A stretch of DNA of 64,000 nt, from assembly GCF_000485905.1 (NCBI RefSeq), contig NC_022664.1, forward strand, positions 310,001 through 374,000, in the 5' to 3' direction. Position numbers and translations under genes: made by a program. Below the pieces are notes generated by a model. That model was given only the letters and a program-made list of their open reading frames with translations. It was not told where the DNA came from and did no database searches. Source of the stretch: Spiribacter curvatus (GTDB taxonomy: Bacteria; Pseudomonadota; Gammaproteobacteria; Nitrococcales; Nitrococcaceae). This document shows, piece by piece, positions 48,565 through 59,090 of the stretch (position 1 is its first letter; each line of letters starts with the position of its first letter).

Positions 48565-49341
48565 ATGACAGCAACAACGACACAGGGCGGACGCGTCGTC
48601 CTTATTACCGGGGCGAGTGCAGGGATTGGTGAAGCGCTGGCGATCAAGCTTGCCCGGGATCACTGGCAGGTCGTCGTCAGTGCCCGTCGCGAGGCGGCAC
48701 TGCGCGCGATCGGCGAGGCGCATCCGGACATCGCTGACCGAATCCATCCCTATCCACTGGATGTGACCGATCCGCAGGCCTGTGAACAGGTCTTCGCGGC
48801 GGTCGAGGACGAGGTTGGCGAGATCGACACCATCATCCTCAATGCTGGTGACTACGACCCAATGCCCCTCGATGACTTCGATCCGGCGGTGTTCCGGCGC
48901 CTGGCGGAGGTCAATTATCTGGGCACGGTCAACGGCGTCGGCGCCGCGCTGTCGCTCATGCGTCCCCGCGCCCGGGGCCAGATCCTGGTCACTGCCAGCC
49001 TTTCGGCCTATCGCGGTCTGCCCCAGGCAGCGCCTTATGGCGCCAGTAAGGCGGCCGTTCTGAACATGGCCGAGGCGTTGCAGCCGGCGCTGCAGGGAAC
49101 GGGCGTATCACTGCGTGTGATCAACCCCGGTTTCGTGAAGACCCGTCTGACCGAGAAGAACCAATTCCACATGCCGCAGCTCATCTCGCCGGAACGCGCC
49201 GCGGACTATATTCAGGATGAAATCGACGACGAGGGATTCGAGATCGTCTTTCCCAAGCGTTTCGCCTACACACTCAAACTGCTGCGGCTGTTGCCCTATA
49301 AGCTGTATTTCGCGCTGACCCGGCGCATGGTCCAGTCGTGA
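48565..49341 (+). CDS. Short-chain dehydrogenase/reductase
   Basis: 258 residues. NAD(P) motif TGASAGIG, NAGD, catalytic Ser and YGASK, and the C-terminal membrane-leaning segment (YTLKLLRLLPYKLYFAL). SDRs of this kind occur in photolyase/Cfa clusters and act on unknown lipid-linked substrates. AGGGAAA precedes ATG; coupled with the next gene. Confidence 0.88.
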   Translation: MTATTTQGGRVVLITGASAGIGEALAIKLARDHWQVVVSARREAALRAIGEAHPDIADRIHPYPLDVTDPQACEQVFAAVEDEVGEIDTIILNAGDYDPMPLDDFDPAVFRRLAEVNYLGTVNGVGAALSLMRPRARGQILVTASLSAYRGLPQAAPYGASKAAVLNMAEALQPALQGTGVSLRVINPGFVKTRLTEKNQFHMPQLISPERAADYIQDEIDDEGFEIVFPKRFAYTLKLLRLLPYKLYFALTRRMVQS

Positions 49342-49769
49342 CGGCGCTGCAGCGCTATGGCGAGTTCTTTGCCGGCATGCAGCCGACCGATCTGGATCGC
49401 CTCGATATCGTTTTCGTCGAAAACGCACGCTTTCGCGATCCGTTCAACGAAGTCGAGGGAATCGCCGCGATCCGGGCGGTATTCGAGCACATGTACGCCA
49501 ATTGCGCTGAAGCGCGGTTCGAGGTGCTCGAGTCGGTGGGCGGAGAGCGGGTCGGCTATCTGCGCTGGCGTTTTCACTTCCGTCTCAAGCGCGACCGGCG
49601 CAAGCGTCGCCCCGTCGATGGGGTGTCGCGTGTGGTGCTCGCCGAAGACGGGCGCGTCCGTGAACATATCGACTATTGGGATGCCGCCGGCCAGCTCTAT
49701 GAGCAGTTCCCGGTCATTGGGGGGCTGATGCGCTGGCTGCGCTCACGGCTCGCCGTCGCCGACCGTTAG
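49338..49769 (+). CDS. NTF2/SnoaL-like protein
   Basis: 143-residue NTF2-fold protein: RFRDPFNEVEGIAAIRAVFEHM, YLRWRFHF, and EHIDYWDAAGQLYEQFP are the cone-shaped fold landmarks. GTG start overlaps the SDR stop by 4 nt. Stop codon overlaps that of the convergent MFS gene. Likely an isomerase or binding accessory in the cluster; activity unknown. Confidence 0.8.
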   Translation: MTALQRYGEFFAGMQPTDLDRLDIVFVENARFRDPFNEVEGIAAIRAVFEHMYANCAEARFEVLESVGGERVGYLRWRFHFRLKRDRRKRRPVDGVSRVVLAEDGRVREHIDYWDAAGQLYEQFPVIGGLMRWLRSRLAVADR

Positions 49770-51097
49770 CGCGTCGGGTCGACTGCTGCGCTGGGCCCGC
49801 TCTCCGCGTCGTGGACCCGCGCCCGAGTGGCGACCTGCGCCCGCCGGTCGTGGGGGAATCGCCACATCAGCGCGGTCGCGGCGAGCTTGAAGCCGATCGG
49901 GACGGCGCCGTAGAACAGTGCGAGGGCGAAGGTGCCATCCCGGTCCTCGACCTGGGTGGCATCGAATCCGAACCACTCCAGAAGCGGGAAGGCGATGCCC
50001 ACGGCCAGGGCAAGGGCGAGCTTGGTCGCCATGTTCCAGATCCCGAAGTAGAGCCCGGTACGCCGGCCACCACCGGCGGCGGTGTCGAGGTCGACCAGAT
50101 CGGCCTGGATGGCCGCCGGCAGGGCCATGTCCACGGCCACGCCGACCCCGGACAGGAGGCAGATGATCAGAAACGCGGTGGTGTCGCCGGGCCCCAGGAA
50201 CGGCACCGCTGCGAAGATCAGTGAGGTCCAGAGCATCGACAGCGCCCAGGCGCGATGCTTGCCGATCCGCTGCGACAGCCACAGCCAGCCCGGCAGCGCC
50301 GCGATACCGACCACGAAATAGACCAGCAGCAGCGGGCCAGTCCAGCTTTCGGCGCGCAGGACATGGACCACGAACAGCGTGAACAGTGATGCCGGCAGAC
50401 CGTTCGCCAGGCCATTCATGACATAGGCGGCCAGCAGACGCAGGAAGGGGCGATTGTTGCGCAGCAGGTGCCAGCCTTCCCGCCAGCCAACGGGATGCGA
50501 GGTGAGTCGGTACTCGGGGACACGCCAGAGCGTGAGTGCGACCACCGGCGGCAGCACCAGGACCAGCAGCCAGGCGAGGCCCGAGAGCGTCTCGGCATCG
50601 GCCCGACCGGCGCCGGCAAGGGTCGGCCAGGCGATGGCGAGCAGGGTGCCGGCGAGCATAAAGCCCTCGCGGCTTGCGGTCAGGCTGGAGCGCTGATCAT
50701 AGTCTTCCGAGAGCTCGGCACCCCAGGCGGTATAGGGCAGCGACATGAGCGTCCAGCCAAGATAGGCGGCGAGCCCCCAGCCCAGCAGATAGCCCAGTCC
50801 GACTGCCTCGGGCGGCCGAAACAGCGCCCAGGCACTGACCAGTAACACCGGCATGCCGGCGGCGATCAGTGGTCGGCGTCGGCCCCAGCGGGTCTGCAGA
50901 CGATCACCGAGGCTGCCGATGAGCGGGTCGGTGACCACATCCCAGAGCCGTGCGACCAGCAACGCGGTGCCCACGGCGGCAAGGCCAAGTGTTTCGCCAT
51001 AGAACCCCGGCAGGAACACGTACATGGGCACGCCCATGACCGCCAGCGGGACCGCCGGCAGCCCATAGAACAGGATCTGTGCGCGGCTCAGACTCAC
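49766..51097 (-). CDS. MFS transporter (glycoside-pentoside-hexuronide:cation-type)
   Basis: 443 residues, twelve helices, with LWDVVTDPLIGSLGDRLQTRWGRRRPLI, the GPH-family signature loop. GTG 51097 overlaps the cfa stop by 4 nt; a longer frame runs back into cfa. In similar clusters this transporter is thought to move lipids or precursors rather than sugars; substrate unknown. Confidence 0.85.
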   Translation of the reverse strand: MSLSRAQILFYGLPAVPLAVMGVPMYVFLPGFYGETLGLAAVGTALLVARLWDVVTDPLIGSLGDRLQTRWGRRRPLIAAGMPVLLVSAWALFRPPEAVGLGYLLGWGLAAYLGWTLMSLPYTAWGAELSEDYDQRSSLTASREGFMLAGTLLAIAWPTLAGAGRADAETLSGLAWLLVLVLPPVVALTLWRVPEYRLTSHPVGWREGWHLLRNNRPFLRLLAAYVMNGLANGLPASLFTLFVVHVLRAESWTGPLLLVYFVVGIAALPGWLWLSQRIGKHRAWALSMLWTSLIFAAVPFLGPGDTTAFLIICLLSGVGVAVDMALPAAIQADLVDLDTAAGGGRRTGLYFGIWNMATKLALALAVGIAFPLLEWFGFDATQVEDRDGTFALALFYGAVPIGFKLAATALMWRFPHDRRAQVATRARVHDAESGPSAAVDPTR

Positions 51098-52308
51098 GGC
51101 CGACGCAGCAGCACGCGTTTCACGTCGATGCTCTCGGTGCGGAATCCGGCATAGCAGTAGGCCAGGTAATAGCGCCACATATTGATGAAGTAATCATCGA
51201 AGCCGAGTGCGCGGATCCGCGGCAGTGCCTGTACGAAGCGGGCATCCCACTGCAGCAGCGTGGTGGCGTAGTGCTGGCCAAGGCCAGTGGACTCGAGGAC
51301 CTCGAGACCGCCATTGTTGCTCTCCTGCGCCAGCCGCTGCGGCGTCGGTAGCATGCCGCCGGGGAAGATATAGCGCTGGATGAAATCCGGCCGGCGACGG
51401 TATTCCTCGAATCGGTCCTCATCAATCGTAATGCCATGCAACCCGATCCGCCCGCCGGGGCGGACGCGGTCATGGAGCATCCGGAAGTAGGCGGGCCAGT
51501 AGTCCTCGCCCACCGCCTCGAGCATCTCGATGGACACGGCGTGGTCAAAGCGACCGCGGGTATCGCGATAGTCCTCGAGGCGCAGATCCACCTGGTCGGC
51601 GAACCCGGCCTCGGCGATCTGGCGCCGGGCCCAGGCGAGCTGTTCGGTGGACAGGGTCAGGCCGGTGACCTTAATGCCCCGGCGCGCCGCGGCCATTGCA
51701 AAGCCGCCCCAGCCGCAGCCGATCTCGAGGATATGCTCACCGGGCTGGGCACCGAGGGTGTCGAGCAGCCGGTCATACTTATTGCGCTGCGCCTCAACGA
51801 GGGGCTGATCGGGGCGCTCGAAGATCGCCGCCGAGTAGGTCATCGTGTCGTCGAGCCAGTGGCGATAGAACTCGTTACCGAGATCATAATGGGCGGCGAT
51901 GTTGCGGCGGCTGCCCTGCTGGGTGTTCCGGCGCCCGCGATGGTGCAGTGACAGACGCAGGCGATGCAGCCAGGAGGGCTCCATGCGCTGCTGAAAGGCG
52001 TCCTCGTTGCGCAGCATCAGCTCGAGCAGATGTGCCGTGTCGGGGCTCGACCATTCACCGGCCATATAGCTCTCGGCAAAGCCCACTGACCCGCGGGTGG
52101 CGATCCGCGCCACCATGCGGAGGGGCCGATGCAGCCGCATCGTACCGGTGGGGCCGGCCTCGCGGCCCTGAATGAGGAAGGGTTCGCCGTCGGGCATCTG
52201 ACCCTCCATCCGGCCCCGGCGCAGACGGCTGAGCCAGCCCAGCAGAATGCGTCCGGCCAGGGGAAGGGGCGAGGGTAGGTCGATGACCGACTCCTGGTGA
52301 CTCGTCAT
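51094..52308 (-). CDS. Cyclopropane-fatty-acyl-phospholipid synthase family methyltransferase
   Basis: 404 residues. NIAAHYDLGNEFYRHWLDDTMTYSAAIF, LEIGCGWGGFAMAAARR (SAM loop), and FIQRYIFPGGMLPT are Cfa-family hallmarks. Paralogues in these clusters methylate unsaturated acyl chains without necessarily making cyclopropanes (for example the furan fatty acid pathway of Rhodobacter). Exact product unknown. Overlaps both neighbours by 4 nt. Confidence 0.88.
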   Translation of the reverse strand: MTSHQESVIDLPSPLPLAGRILLGWLSRLRRGRMEGQMPDGEPFLIQGREAGPTGTMRLHRPLRMVARIATRGSVGFAESYMAGEWSSPDTAHLLELMLRNEDAFQQRMEPSWLHRLRLSLHHRGRRNTQQGSRRNIAAHYDLGNEFYRHWLDDTMTYSAAIFERPDQPLVEAQRNKYDRLLDTLGAQPGEHILEIGCGWGGFAMAAARRGIKVTGLTLSTEQLAWARRQIAEAGFADQVDLRLEDYRDTRGRFDHAVSIEMLEAVGEDYWPAYFRMLHDRVRPGGRIGLHGITIDEDRFEEYRRRPDFIQRYIFPGGMLPTPQRLAQESNNGGLEVLESTGLGQHYATTLLQWDARFVQALPRIRALGFDDYFINMWRYYLAYCYAGFRTESIDVKRVLLRRP

Positions 52309-53087
52309 TGACTGATCTCCGAATCCGGCGGCGCCGGTTTGCGGTGGAAGCGTCCACCCCGGAGCCAGATCTTGAGGGCCTGCCAGTGAATGGCAGCAAT
52401 CACTTTCAGCGTCATAAAGGGTACCGTCACGGCGGCGCGGAGCAAGCCCCGGTCCCCCCCGCGTCGGCGCTCACCGGTCTGCACCGCAATCAGGGCAGGT
52501 GTCTCCGGGTGATCGACATTATGCCAGTTCACGGTCGCACCATAGCGCTCGTCCGGGGCCTGTATGCGGAACTGATAGTGGCCGTTGCGGGGCAGGAACG
52601 GCGAGACATGGAAGACCTTGGTCGCCGAGTCGCGCAGTCGCTCCGGGAGCGCATCGCCCTTTTCGTGGAGCAGATAGCCATGCCACTGCCCGAAGGTGTT
52701 GCGGACCTCCGCGAGGACGGCGCGGAGCGTCCCGTCGGCATGCCGGCAGAACCACAACGTGAGCGGATTGAATACATAGCCCAGCACCCGCGGGTAACAG
52801 AGGATCTGCACCCGGCCGCCGTCAAGCTCGATGCCTGCCTCCGCGAGTCGCGCATCGATCCACGGGCGTAGGGGGGAGCCATCCTTGGGGCCGTGATCGC
52901 TGTCGCGGAATCCAATCAGGTTGAAGCGGTTGTGCGAGAACAGCCGATGACGACGGGCCGCCTCATCCAGACGGTCGATATCGAGCAGCAGGCTGAACAC
53001 CCGGTAGCTGAAGTGATACCGGGGCTCGATCCGGCGCTCGTGAACCAGCTGGCCGCTGTAGAGCGTGAGTGCGTCGGCCGCCGTCAT
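52305..53087 (-). CDS. DUF1365 family protein
   Basis: 260 residues with the family core YSGQLVHERRIEPRYHFSYRVF, LCYPRVLGYVFNPLTLWFC and NWHNVDH-like segments. DUF1365 genes nearly always adjoin a Cfa-like methyltransferase and an FAD amine-oxidase-like gene, as here. Function unknown, probably acyl-chain modification. Overlaps the upstream gene by 4 nt. Confidence 0.88.
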   Translation of the reverse strand: MTAADALTLYSGQLVHERRIEPRYHFSYRVFSLLLDIDRLDEAARRHRLFSHNRFNLIGFRDSDHGPKDGSPLRPWIDARLAEAGIELDGGRVQILCYPRVLGYVFNPLTLWFCRHADGTLRAVLAEVRNTFGQWHGYLLHEKGDALPERLRDSATKVFHVSPFLPRNGHYQFRIQAPDERYGATVNWHNVDHPETPALIAVQTGERRRGGDRGLLRAAVTVPFMTLKVIAAIHWQALKIWLRGGRFHRKPAPPDSEISQ

Positions 53088-54370
53088 GCCATGGACACTC
53101 CCTGCCAGGGGGCGGGGGCGCCGAGCCGTTCGGCGACGCGGACGGCGCTCGCCAGCGCATCCTCATGGAAGCCATAGCCGTGATAGCTCCCGCAGTACCA
53201 GATCCGGTCATTGCCCTGAATGGTCGGCAGATCCGTCTGGGCATCGATGGCCGCCTGATCGAAGACCGGATGGTCATAGCGCATGCGGCGGATGACCGTT
53301 TCCGACTCGGGCGTCTGCAGTGGGTTGAGGCTCACGAACACGTCCGTCCCGGTGGCCAGGGATTGCAGGCGATTCATCCAGTAAGTCACTGACACTGGAT
53401 GTGTTCCATCGACGCCTTCAGTGGTCAGATGGTTCCACGATGACCACACGGCGCGCCGCCTCGGCATCAGGCGTGTATCGGTATGCAGCCAGGCATCATT
53501 CGTGTTGTAGCCGAAGGCCGACAGTAGCCCGGCCTCATCGGCATGGGGGGCCTCCAGCATGGCGAGGGTCTGATCCCCGTGCGCGGCCATCACCACTTCG
53601 TCGAACTCACCCAGCTCGCCATCCCTGCCGCTGAGACGCACCCCGGTCTCAGTCCGGCAGACCGAGCGCACGGGCATGGCCGTGTGGATGTGGGCAATGG
53701 ACGGGCGCATGCGCTGGATGTACTCGCGACTCCCGCCGCTCACGGTCCGCCATTGAGGCCGGTCCTTAAGCTGGATCAGGCCATGATTGTAGAAAAACTG
53801 CAGGAAGGACCGCGCCGGGAACGCCAGCATTACGTCCTGCGGGCAGGACCAGATCGCCGCGCTCATGGGCAGGAGGTAATAGCGTCGGAATGCCTCGCCC
53901 ATGCCCAGCTGATCAAGCAATTCACCCAGGCTGATGTCATCACCCTGCGCACCGCTTGCCAGCCGCTCGTTGGCGGCCTTATTGAAACGCAGGATGTCGC
54001 GCACCATACCCAGAAACCGCGGGCGGAACAGATTGCGGCGCTGCGCAAACAGCGTCCCCAGACCACTGCCGGCATACTCCAGGTCGATATCGGTCGCGGC
54101 GAATGCGAACGACATGTTCGATGCCTGCGTGGGCACATCGATATGCTCGAACAATGCCTTGAGCTGCGGGTAATTGGGCTCGTTGTAGACAATGAAACCG
54201 GTATCCACGGGGATCGAACCCTCAGGCAGATCGCAGGCCACCGTGTTGCTGTGACCGCCGAGCCGGTCGGCCGCCTCGAACAGCGTGACCTCGTAGCGTT
54301 GCGAGAGGAGCCAGGCGGCACCAATACCGGCGACACCGCCGCCGACTACCGCGATTTTCCGAGATTCCAT
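53084..54370 (-). CDS. FAD-dependent amine oxidase-like protein
   Basis: 428 residues. N-terminal dinucleotide fold IAVVGGGVAGIGAAWLL with downstream EAADRLGGHSNT, as in amine oxidase/phytoene desaturase-type enzymes; includes VDTGFIVYNEPNYPQL and C-terminal YCGSYHGYGFHEDALASA. First gene of the minus-strand FAD-DUF1365-cfa-MFS operon. ATG 54370 chosen by homology; a TAGAAT -10-like box lies about 35 nt upstream. Confidence 0.87.
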   Translation of the reverse strand: MESRKIAVVGGGVAGIGAAWLLSQRYEVTLFEAADRLGGHSNTVACDLPEGSIPVDTGFIVYNEPNYPQLKALFEHIDVPTQASNMSFAFAATDIDLEYAGSGLGTLFAQRRNLFRPRFLGMVRDILRFNKAANERLASGAQGDDISLGELLDQLGMGEAFRRYYLLPMSAAIWSCPQDVMLAFPARSFLQFFYNHGLIQLKDRPQWRTVSGGSREYIQRMRPSIAHIHTAMPVRSVCRTETGVRLSGRDGELGEFDEVVMAAHGDQTLAMLEAPHADEAGLLSAFGYNTNDAWLHTDTRLMPRRRAVWSSWNHLTTEGVDGTHPVSVTYWMNRLQSLATGTDVFVSLNPLQTPESETVIRRMRYDHPVFDQAAIDAQTDLPTIQGNDRIWYCGSYHGYGFHEDALASAVRVAERLGAPAPWQGVSMA

Positions 54371-54484
54371 GCAAAACTCACTGTTGGTTGAGGCGCCACA
54401 TTCTACAGCCTTTGCGGGCGGTCGGCGGCGCGGTATCTTGACCGCTGACAGATGACATTCGCCCTCATGACACCGGAGTAGACC

Positions 54485-54997
54485 GTGACCCCCACGCGTG
54501 AATTCACCCCGCTCAATCTGGCGGTGCTGACCATCTCCGATACCCGGTGCCCGGATGACGACCGTTCGGGGCAGCTGCTGGCGGAGCTGGCGGAGGCCGA
54601 TGGCCACCGCATCACCGGCCGCTCGATCGTCACAGACGACCGTTATGCGATCCGGGCGGCGGTTTCGGTCTGGATCGCGGATGCGGCGGTGAACGCGGTG
54701 ATCTGCACCGGTGGGACCGGATTCAGCCAGCGCGACGTCACACCGGAAGCGGTTGAAGTGCTCTTTGATCGCGGGGTGCCTGGCTTTGGCGAGCTGTTCC
54801 GGCAGCTATCGTACGCAACTGTCGGCACCTCGACCCTGCAATCGCGGGTTATCGCGGGCATTGCCAACCACACCTTGATCGCGGCACTGCCCGGGTCTCC
54901 CGGTGCCTGTCGGGATGGTTGGCAGGGCATCCTCCATGAGCAGCTCGATGTCCGCCATCGCCCCTGCAACCTCGCCGAGCTCGCCCTCGGGGTCTGA
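54485..54997 (+). CDS. moaB: Molybdenum cofactor protein MoaB
   Basis: 170-residue MogA/MoaB-fold protein: VLTISDTRCPDDDRSG and VICTGGTGFSQRDVTPEAV are molybdopterin adenylyltransferase landmarks, and ALPGSPGACRDGW closes the fold. GTG start with CGGAG upstream. Shares one nt with the TetR gene. Confidence 0.92.
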   Translation: MTPTREFTPLNLAVLTISDTRCPDDDRSGQLLAELAEADGHRITGRSIVTDDRYAIRAAVSVWIADAAVNAVICTGGTGFSQRDVTPEAVEVLFDRGVPGFGELFRQLSYATVGTSTLQSRVIAGIANHTLIAALPGSPGACRDGWQGILHEQLDVRHRPCNLAELALGV

Positions 54998-55593
54998 TGG
55001 CGGCCGTGCACCAGCAACGCCCCCGCGGTCAGATGCGGCGGCGGATCCTGCGTCTGGCCGCCGACTGGCTCCAGCAGCGCGGTTATCACGGTTTCAGCTT
55101 CGCCCAGCTGGCAGAGGCACTCGAGGTGCGGAGCAGCGCCATCCACTATCACTTCCCGACCAAAGCGGATCTGGCCACCGCTCTGTTCCGCCAGTACCGT
55201 GAAGCGTTTGCCCGGTGGCGGGCGCAGATGGCGGATAGCCGCTTCGATGCCGGCGAACAGATCGAGCGCTTCGTCGATCTGGAGGCGCGCAACATCGATG
55301 GCGAGCAGGTCTGTCCGCTGGGGGTCGCTGCGGTGGAGTATGCCAGCCTGCCTGCCGGCGCCTGTGCCGAGGCCGAGGCCCTGTGCGACGACCTGCTCGA
55401 CTGGCTCACGGCGACACTGATCGATGGTCGAGCGGCAGGACGGCTCGATTTCCCCGGTGAGGCCGGCGATCAGGCCCGGGCGCTCATGGCGGCGGCGCAG
55501 GGCGGTCTGCAGCTCGCTCGCGTTCATGGTCGCAGCGACTTTGCTGCGGTGCGCCGGGCGATCCTCGCGGGGCTGATCTCAGAGGGCGTCTGA
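54997..55593 (+). CDS. TetR/AcrR family transcriptional regulator
   Basis: 198 residues, N-terminal helix-turn-helix [31 protein letters not shown]...[14 protein letters not shown] (cited in part), then a ligand domain with [14 protein letters not shown] of the YxaF/LmrA-like group. Targets unknown; it could control moaB or the convergently neighbouring lipid cluster. Translationally coupled to moaB (TGATG-type overlap). Confidence 0.87.
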   Translation: MAAVHQQRPRGQMRRRILRLAADWLQQRGYHGFSFAQLAEALEVRSSAIHYHFPTKADLATALFRQYREAFARWRAQMADSRFDAGEQIERFVDLEARNIDGEQVCPLGVAAVEYASLPAGACAEAEALCDDLLDWLTATLIDGRAAGRLDFPGEAGDQARALMAAAQGGLQLARVHGRSDFAAVRRAILAGLISEGV

Positions 55594-55619
55594 GGCGTGG
55601 TTCTGCTAGGATTTGGGCC

Positions 55620-56294
55620 ATGAATGATCTGATTATTGCGCCCTCGATTCTCGCCGCTGATCTCGCCTGTCTGGGCGAGGAAGTCGATCATGTTCTGCGC
55701 GCCGGTGCCGACTGGGTGCACTTCGATGTCATGGATAACCACTACGTGCCCAACCTCAGTTTCGGTCCGGTGGTCTGCCAGGCACTGCGCCGATATGGCA
55801 TCGACGCAACGATCGATGTGCATCTGATGGTGAAGCCGGTGGATCGCATCATTCCTGATTTCGCGGCGGCGGGGGCGGATCTGATCAGCTTCCATCCGGA
55901 GGCCACCGAGCATCTCGATCGCAGCCTGCAGCTGATTCGCGATCAGGGCTGCCAGACCGGGCTGGTGTTCAACCCGGCGACGCCGCTGGATTGCCTGCGC
56001 TATGTGCTCGACAAGGTCGACCTGATCCTCCTCATGTCGGTCAATCCCGGGTTCGGGGGCCAGAAATTCCTGCCGGACACCCTCGATAAGCTGCGCGAGG
56101 CGCGGGCGATGATCGATGCGGCGGAGCGGCCGATCCGCCTCGAGGTGGATGGCGGTGTCGGCCCCGATAATATCGAAGCGGTCGTCGCGGCGGGGGCGGA
56201 CACCGTGGTGGCGGGTTCGGCGATCTTCGGCCAGCCTGATTACGCCGCGGTGCTCACCGACATGCGCGAGCGCGCCGCCCAGGCGGGTTCATGA
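55620..56294 (+). CDS. rpe: Ribulose-phosphate 3-epimerase
   Basis: 224-residue TIM barrel: [43 protein letters not shown] and [12 protein letters not shown] are all present with the metal-binding His and Asp residues. AGGA upstream of ATG. Heads rpe-gph-trpEGDC. Confidence 0.96.
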   Translation: MNDLIIAPSILAADLACLGEEVDHVLRAGADWVHFDVMDNHYVPNLSFGPVVCQALRRYGIDATIDVHLMVKPVDRIIPDFAAAGADLISFHPEATEHLDRSLQLIRDQGCQTGLVFNPATPLDCLRYVLDKVDLILLMSVNPGFGGQKFLPDTLDKLREARAMIDAAERPIRLEVDGGVGPDNIEAVVAAGADTVVAGSAIFGQPDYAAVLTDMRERAAQAGS

Positions 56295-56980
56295 ATCGGT
56301 TCCGGCCGGCCGCGGTGCTCTTCGATTTGGATGGCACGCTGGTGGATAGCGCCCCGGATCTGACCACCGCCGTCAATCGCAGCCTCGCCGACATCGACCG
56401 TCCGGCCCTGACCGAGGATCAGGTCTGTGCCTGGATCGGTAATGGCGCGCGCCGGCTGGTGGCCCGGGCACTGGCTGGCAGGCGCGACATCACCGCTGAA
56501 CCACCCGCCACCGACGCAGCGCTCGCCCGGTTTTTCGTCCACTACCACGACTGCCTGCATGAGGGCAGCCGTCTGTATCCCGGGGTGCGTGATGGCCTCG
56601 AGCGGCTGCAGGCGATGGGACTGCCGATGGGCGTGGTGACCAACAAGCCCGCGGCCTTTACGACGCCGTTAATGGCGTCATTGGGGATTGCTGGATACTT
56701 TGGCGTAGCAGTGAGTGGCGATACCCTCGATGTCAAAAAACCTGACCCGGCGCCGCTCATCCATGCCGCCGGGCAGTTGGGTGTCGCCATCGAAGACTGC
56801 CTCTATGTAGGCGACTCCGATGCGGATCGGGCGGCGGCCGAAGCGGCCGGTTCCCCGCTGGTTCGGGTGCCTTACGGCTATCCCGGTGACGATGCTATCT
56901 TTGCCGACCATCCGGCAGCGATGACCCTCACCGTTGATCAGCTCGCCGTCGGGCTGGCCGAGCCTAGGAAGGTGCTATGA
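56291..56980 (+). CDS. gph: Phosphoglycolate phosphatase
   Basis: 229-residue HAD-superfamily hydrolase: [16 protein letters not shown] (nucleophile Asp), VVTNKP, and [12 protein letters not shown]. Removes 2-phosphoglycolate from DNA repair. Overlaps rpe and trpE by 4 nt each; rpe-gph-trpE is the standard gammaproteobacterial order. Confidence 0.93.
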   Translation: MNRFRPAAVLFDLDGTLVDSAPDLTTAVNRSLADIDRPALTEDQVCAWIGNGARRLVARALAGRRDITAEPPATDAALARFFVHYHDCLHEGSRLYPGVRDGLERLQAMGLPMGVVTNKPAAFTTPLMASLGIAGYFGVAVSGDTLDVKKPDPAPLIHAAGQLGVAIEDCLYVGDSDADRAAAEAAGSPLVRVPYGYPGDDAIFADHPAAMTLTVDQLAVGLAEPRKVL

Positions 56981-58467
56981 ACGAGGAAACCATCGCTGAG
57001 CGTGCCCGTGAGGGCTTTAACCGCGTGCCCCTGACCCGCGAGCTGCTCGCGGACCTGGAAACGCCGCTGTCCACCTACCTCAAGCTGGCGGCGGCTGCCG
57101 GCAGCTACCTGTTCGAGTCGGTGCAGGGCGGCGAGAAGTGGGGGCGCTACTCGATCATCGGACTGCCCTGCCAACGCCAGTACCGTATCCATGGTCACCG
57201 CATCGAGACCTGGGAAGACGGCGTTTGCTGTCACAACGAATCGGTGAGTGATCCGCTTGACTGGGTCGAGCGTCGTCATCGGGCGGTACGCGCCGCACCG
57301 CCGGAAAACCTGCCCGGGCTGCCGCGTTTTATCGGTGGGCTGGTCGGGTATTTCGGCTATGACACCATCCGCTACATCGAGCCACGGCTCGCGGAATGCC
57401 CCAACCCGGACACCCTCGGCGTGCCGGATATCCTGCTCATGGAATCCGAAGAGGTGCTGGTCTTCGATAATCTCGCCGGCCGGCTCTATCTGGTGGTCAA
57501 CATCGACCCGGCGGAGGCCGACGGTCTGCAGCGTGGCGAGGCGCGGCTCGATACGCTTGCCGAGCAGCTGCGCATTCAGGCTCTGAGCGACCGGCCGCGC
57601 ACGCCACCAAGGGTGGTGGCTGAGGAGGATTTCGATTCCTCCATCGAGCGCGAGGACTATGAGGCGATCGTTGAGCGGATCCGTGACTACATCATCGACG
57701 GTGACTGCATGCAGGTGGTGCCGTCGCGTCGCATGAGTGCCGACTATCATGGCCGGCCACTGGATCTTTATCGCGCGCTGCGCTGTACCAACCCCTCACC
57801 GTATCTGTTCTTCCTGGATTTCGGTGACTTCCAGGTGGTTGGCTCGTCACCAGAGATTCTCGCCCGGCTTGAGGACGGTGAGGCCACTGTGCGCCCCATC
57901 GCCGGGACCCGCCGCCGTGGGGCCACGGCGGATGAAGACCGGGCGCTGGAGGCGGAGCTGCTGGATGATCCCAAGGAGCGCGCCGAACACCTCATGCTGA
58001 TCGATCTGGGCCGCAACGACATCGGGCGGGTGAGCGAACTGGGCAGCGTGCGACTGACCGATCGCATGACCATCGAGCGCTACAGCCATGTCATGCACAT
58101 TGTCTCCAATGTCACTGGCCGCCTGCGTGAGGGACTGGGACCGATGGATCTGCTGCGCGCCACGCATCCGGCGGGCACGCTGAGCGGTGCGCCCAAGATT
58201 CGGGCGATGGAGATCATCGACGAGGTCGAGCCGGTCAAACGTGGTGTCTATGGCGGCGCGGTCGGGTATCTGTCGTGGTCTGGCAACATGGATACCGCCA
58301 TCGCTATCCGCACCGCCGTCATCAAGGACGGCCGGGTTCATGTGCAGGCCGGCGGTGGCGTCGTCCACGACTCCGACCCGGCGGCGGAGTGGGAAGAAAC
58401 GGTCAACAAGGGCCGGGCGCTGTTCCGGGCCGTTGCCATGGCGGAAGCCGGCCTCGATCAGCGCTGA
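56977..58467 (+). CDS. trpE: Anthranilate synthase component I
   Basis: 496 residues; makes anthranilate from chorismate and ammonia. [19 protein letters not shown] in the feedback region, then the catalytic domain with [48 protein letters not shown]. No trp leader peptide was seen since gph abuts directly. Confidence 0.96.
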   Translation: MNEETIAERAREGFNRVPLTRELLADLETPLSTYLKLAAAAGSYLFESVQGGEKWGRYSIIGLPCQRQYRIHGHRIETWEDGVCCHNESVSDPLDWVERRHRAVRAAPPENLPGLPRFIGGLVGYFGYDTIRYIEPRLAECPNPDTLGVPDILLMESEEVLVFDNLAGRLYLVVNIDPAEADGLQRGEARLDTLAEQLRIQALSDRPRTPPRVVAEEDFDSSIEREDYEAIVERIRDYIIDGDCMQVVPSRRMSADYHGRPLDLYRALRCTNPSPYLFFLDFGDFQVVGSSPEILARLEDGEATVRPIAGTRRRGATADEDRALEAELLDDPKERAEHLMLIDLGRNDIGRVSELGSVRLTDRMTIERYSHVMHIVSNVTGRLREGLGPMDLLRATHPAGTLSGAPKIRAMEIIDEVEPVKRGVYGGAVGYLSWSGNMDTAIAIRTAVIKDGRVHVQAGGGVVHDSDPAAEWEETVNKGRALFRAVAMAEAGLDQR

Positions 58468-58480
58468 GCAGGAGTGACCC

Positions 58481-59074
58481 ATGCTGTTAATGATCGATAA
58501 CTACGATTCATTCACCTATAACCTTGTGCAGTATCTCGGCGAGCTCGGTGCCGACGTCGAGGTGCACCGCAACGACGCCATCGATCTGGAAACGATCGAG
58601 CGGCTGCGGCCCGAGCGCATCGTGCTCTCGCCAGGGCCGTGCACCCCTGATGAGGCGGGCATCTCGCTGGCGGCGGTGGAGCGCTTTGCCGGGCGACTGC
58701 CGATACTCGGGGTCTGCCTGGGCCATCAGGCGATCGGTCAGGCCTTTGGCGGATCGGTGATCCGGGCGCAGACGGTGATGCACGGCAAGACCTCGTGGGT
58801 GCATCACCGCGATCAGGGCGTGTTCGCCGGCCTGCCCAACCCGCTCGAGGCAACGCGCTACCATTCGCTGGTGGTCGAGTCGGCGACGCTGCCAGCCTGC
58901 CTTGAAGTGACGGCCTGGACGGCGCTCGATAGCGGCGACCGGGAGGAGATCATGGGCGTGCGGCATCGCGAGCTGGATGTCGAGGGTGTGCAGTTCCACC
59001 CCGAATCGATCCTTACCCGGACCGGTCATGACCTGTTACGCAATTTTCTGACCCGGCCGGCGGCCGCGGCCTGA
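58481..59074 (+). CDS. trpG: Anthranilate synthase glutamine amidotransferase (TrpG/PabA)
   Basis: 197 residues. Class I GATase triad: Cys in [11 protein letters not shown], and His/Glu in [11 protein letters not shown] terminus [19 protein letters not shown]. May serve both TrpE and PabB. Next to trpE with 13 nt between, unlike P. aeruginosa where a pyocin cluster separates them. Confidence 0.95.
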   Translation: MLLMIDNYDSFTYNLVQYLGELGADVEVHRNDAIDLETIERLRPERIVLSPGPCTPDEAGISLAAVERFAGRLPILGVCLGHQAIGQAFGGSVIRAQTVMHGKTSWVHHRDQGVFAGLPNPLEATRYHSLVVESATLPACLEVTAWTALDSGDREEIMGVRHRELDVEGVQFHPESILTRTGHDLLRNFLTRPAAAA

Positions 59075-59090
59075 TACGGGGAGAGCAACG

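Noticed and set aside
56880-56976. trp leader peptide/attenuator before trpE
   Set aside because: gph coding sequence runs into the trpE start, leaving no leader; no Trp-codon run or alternating hairpins.
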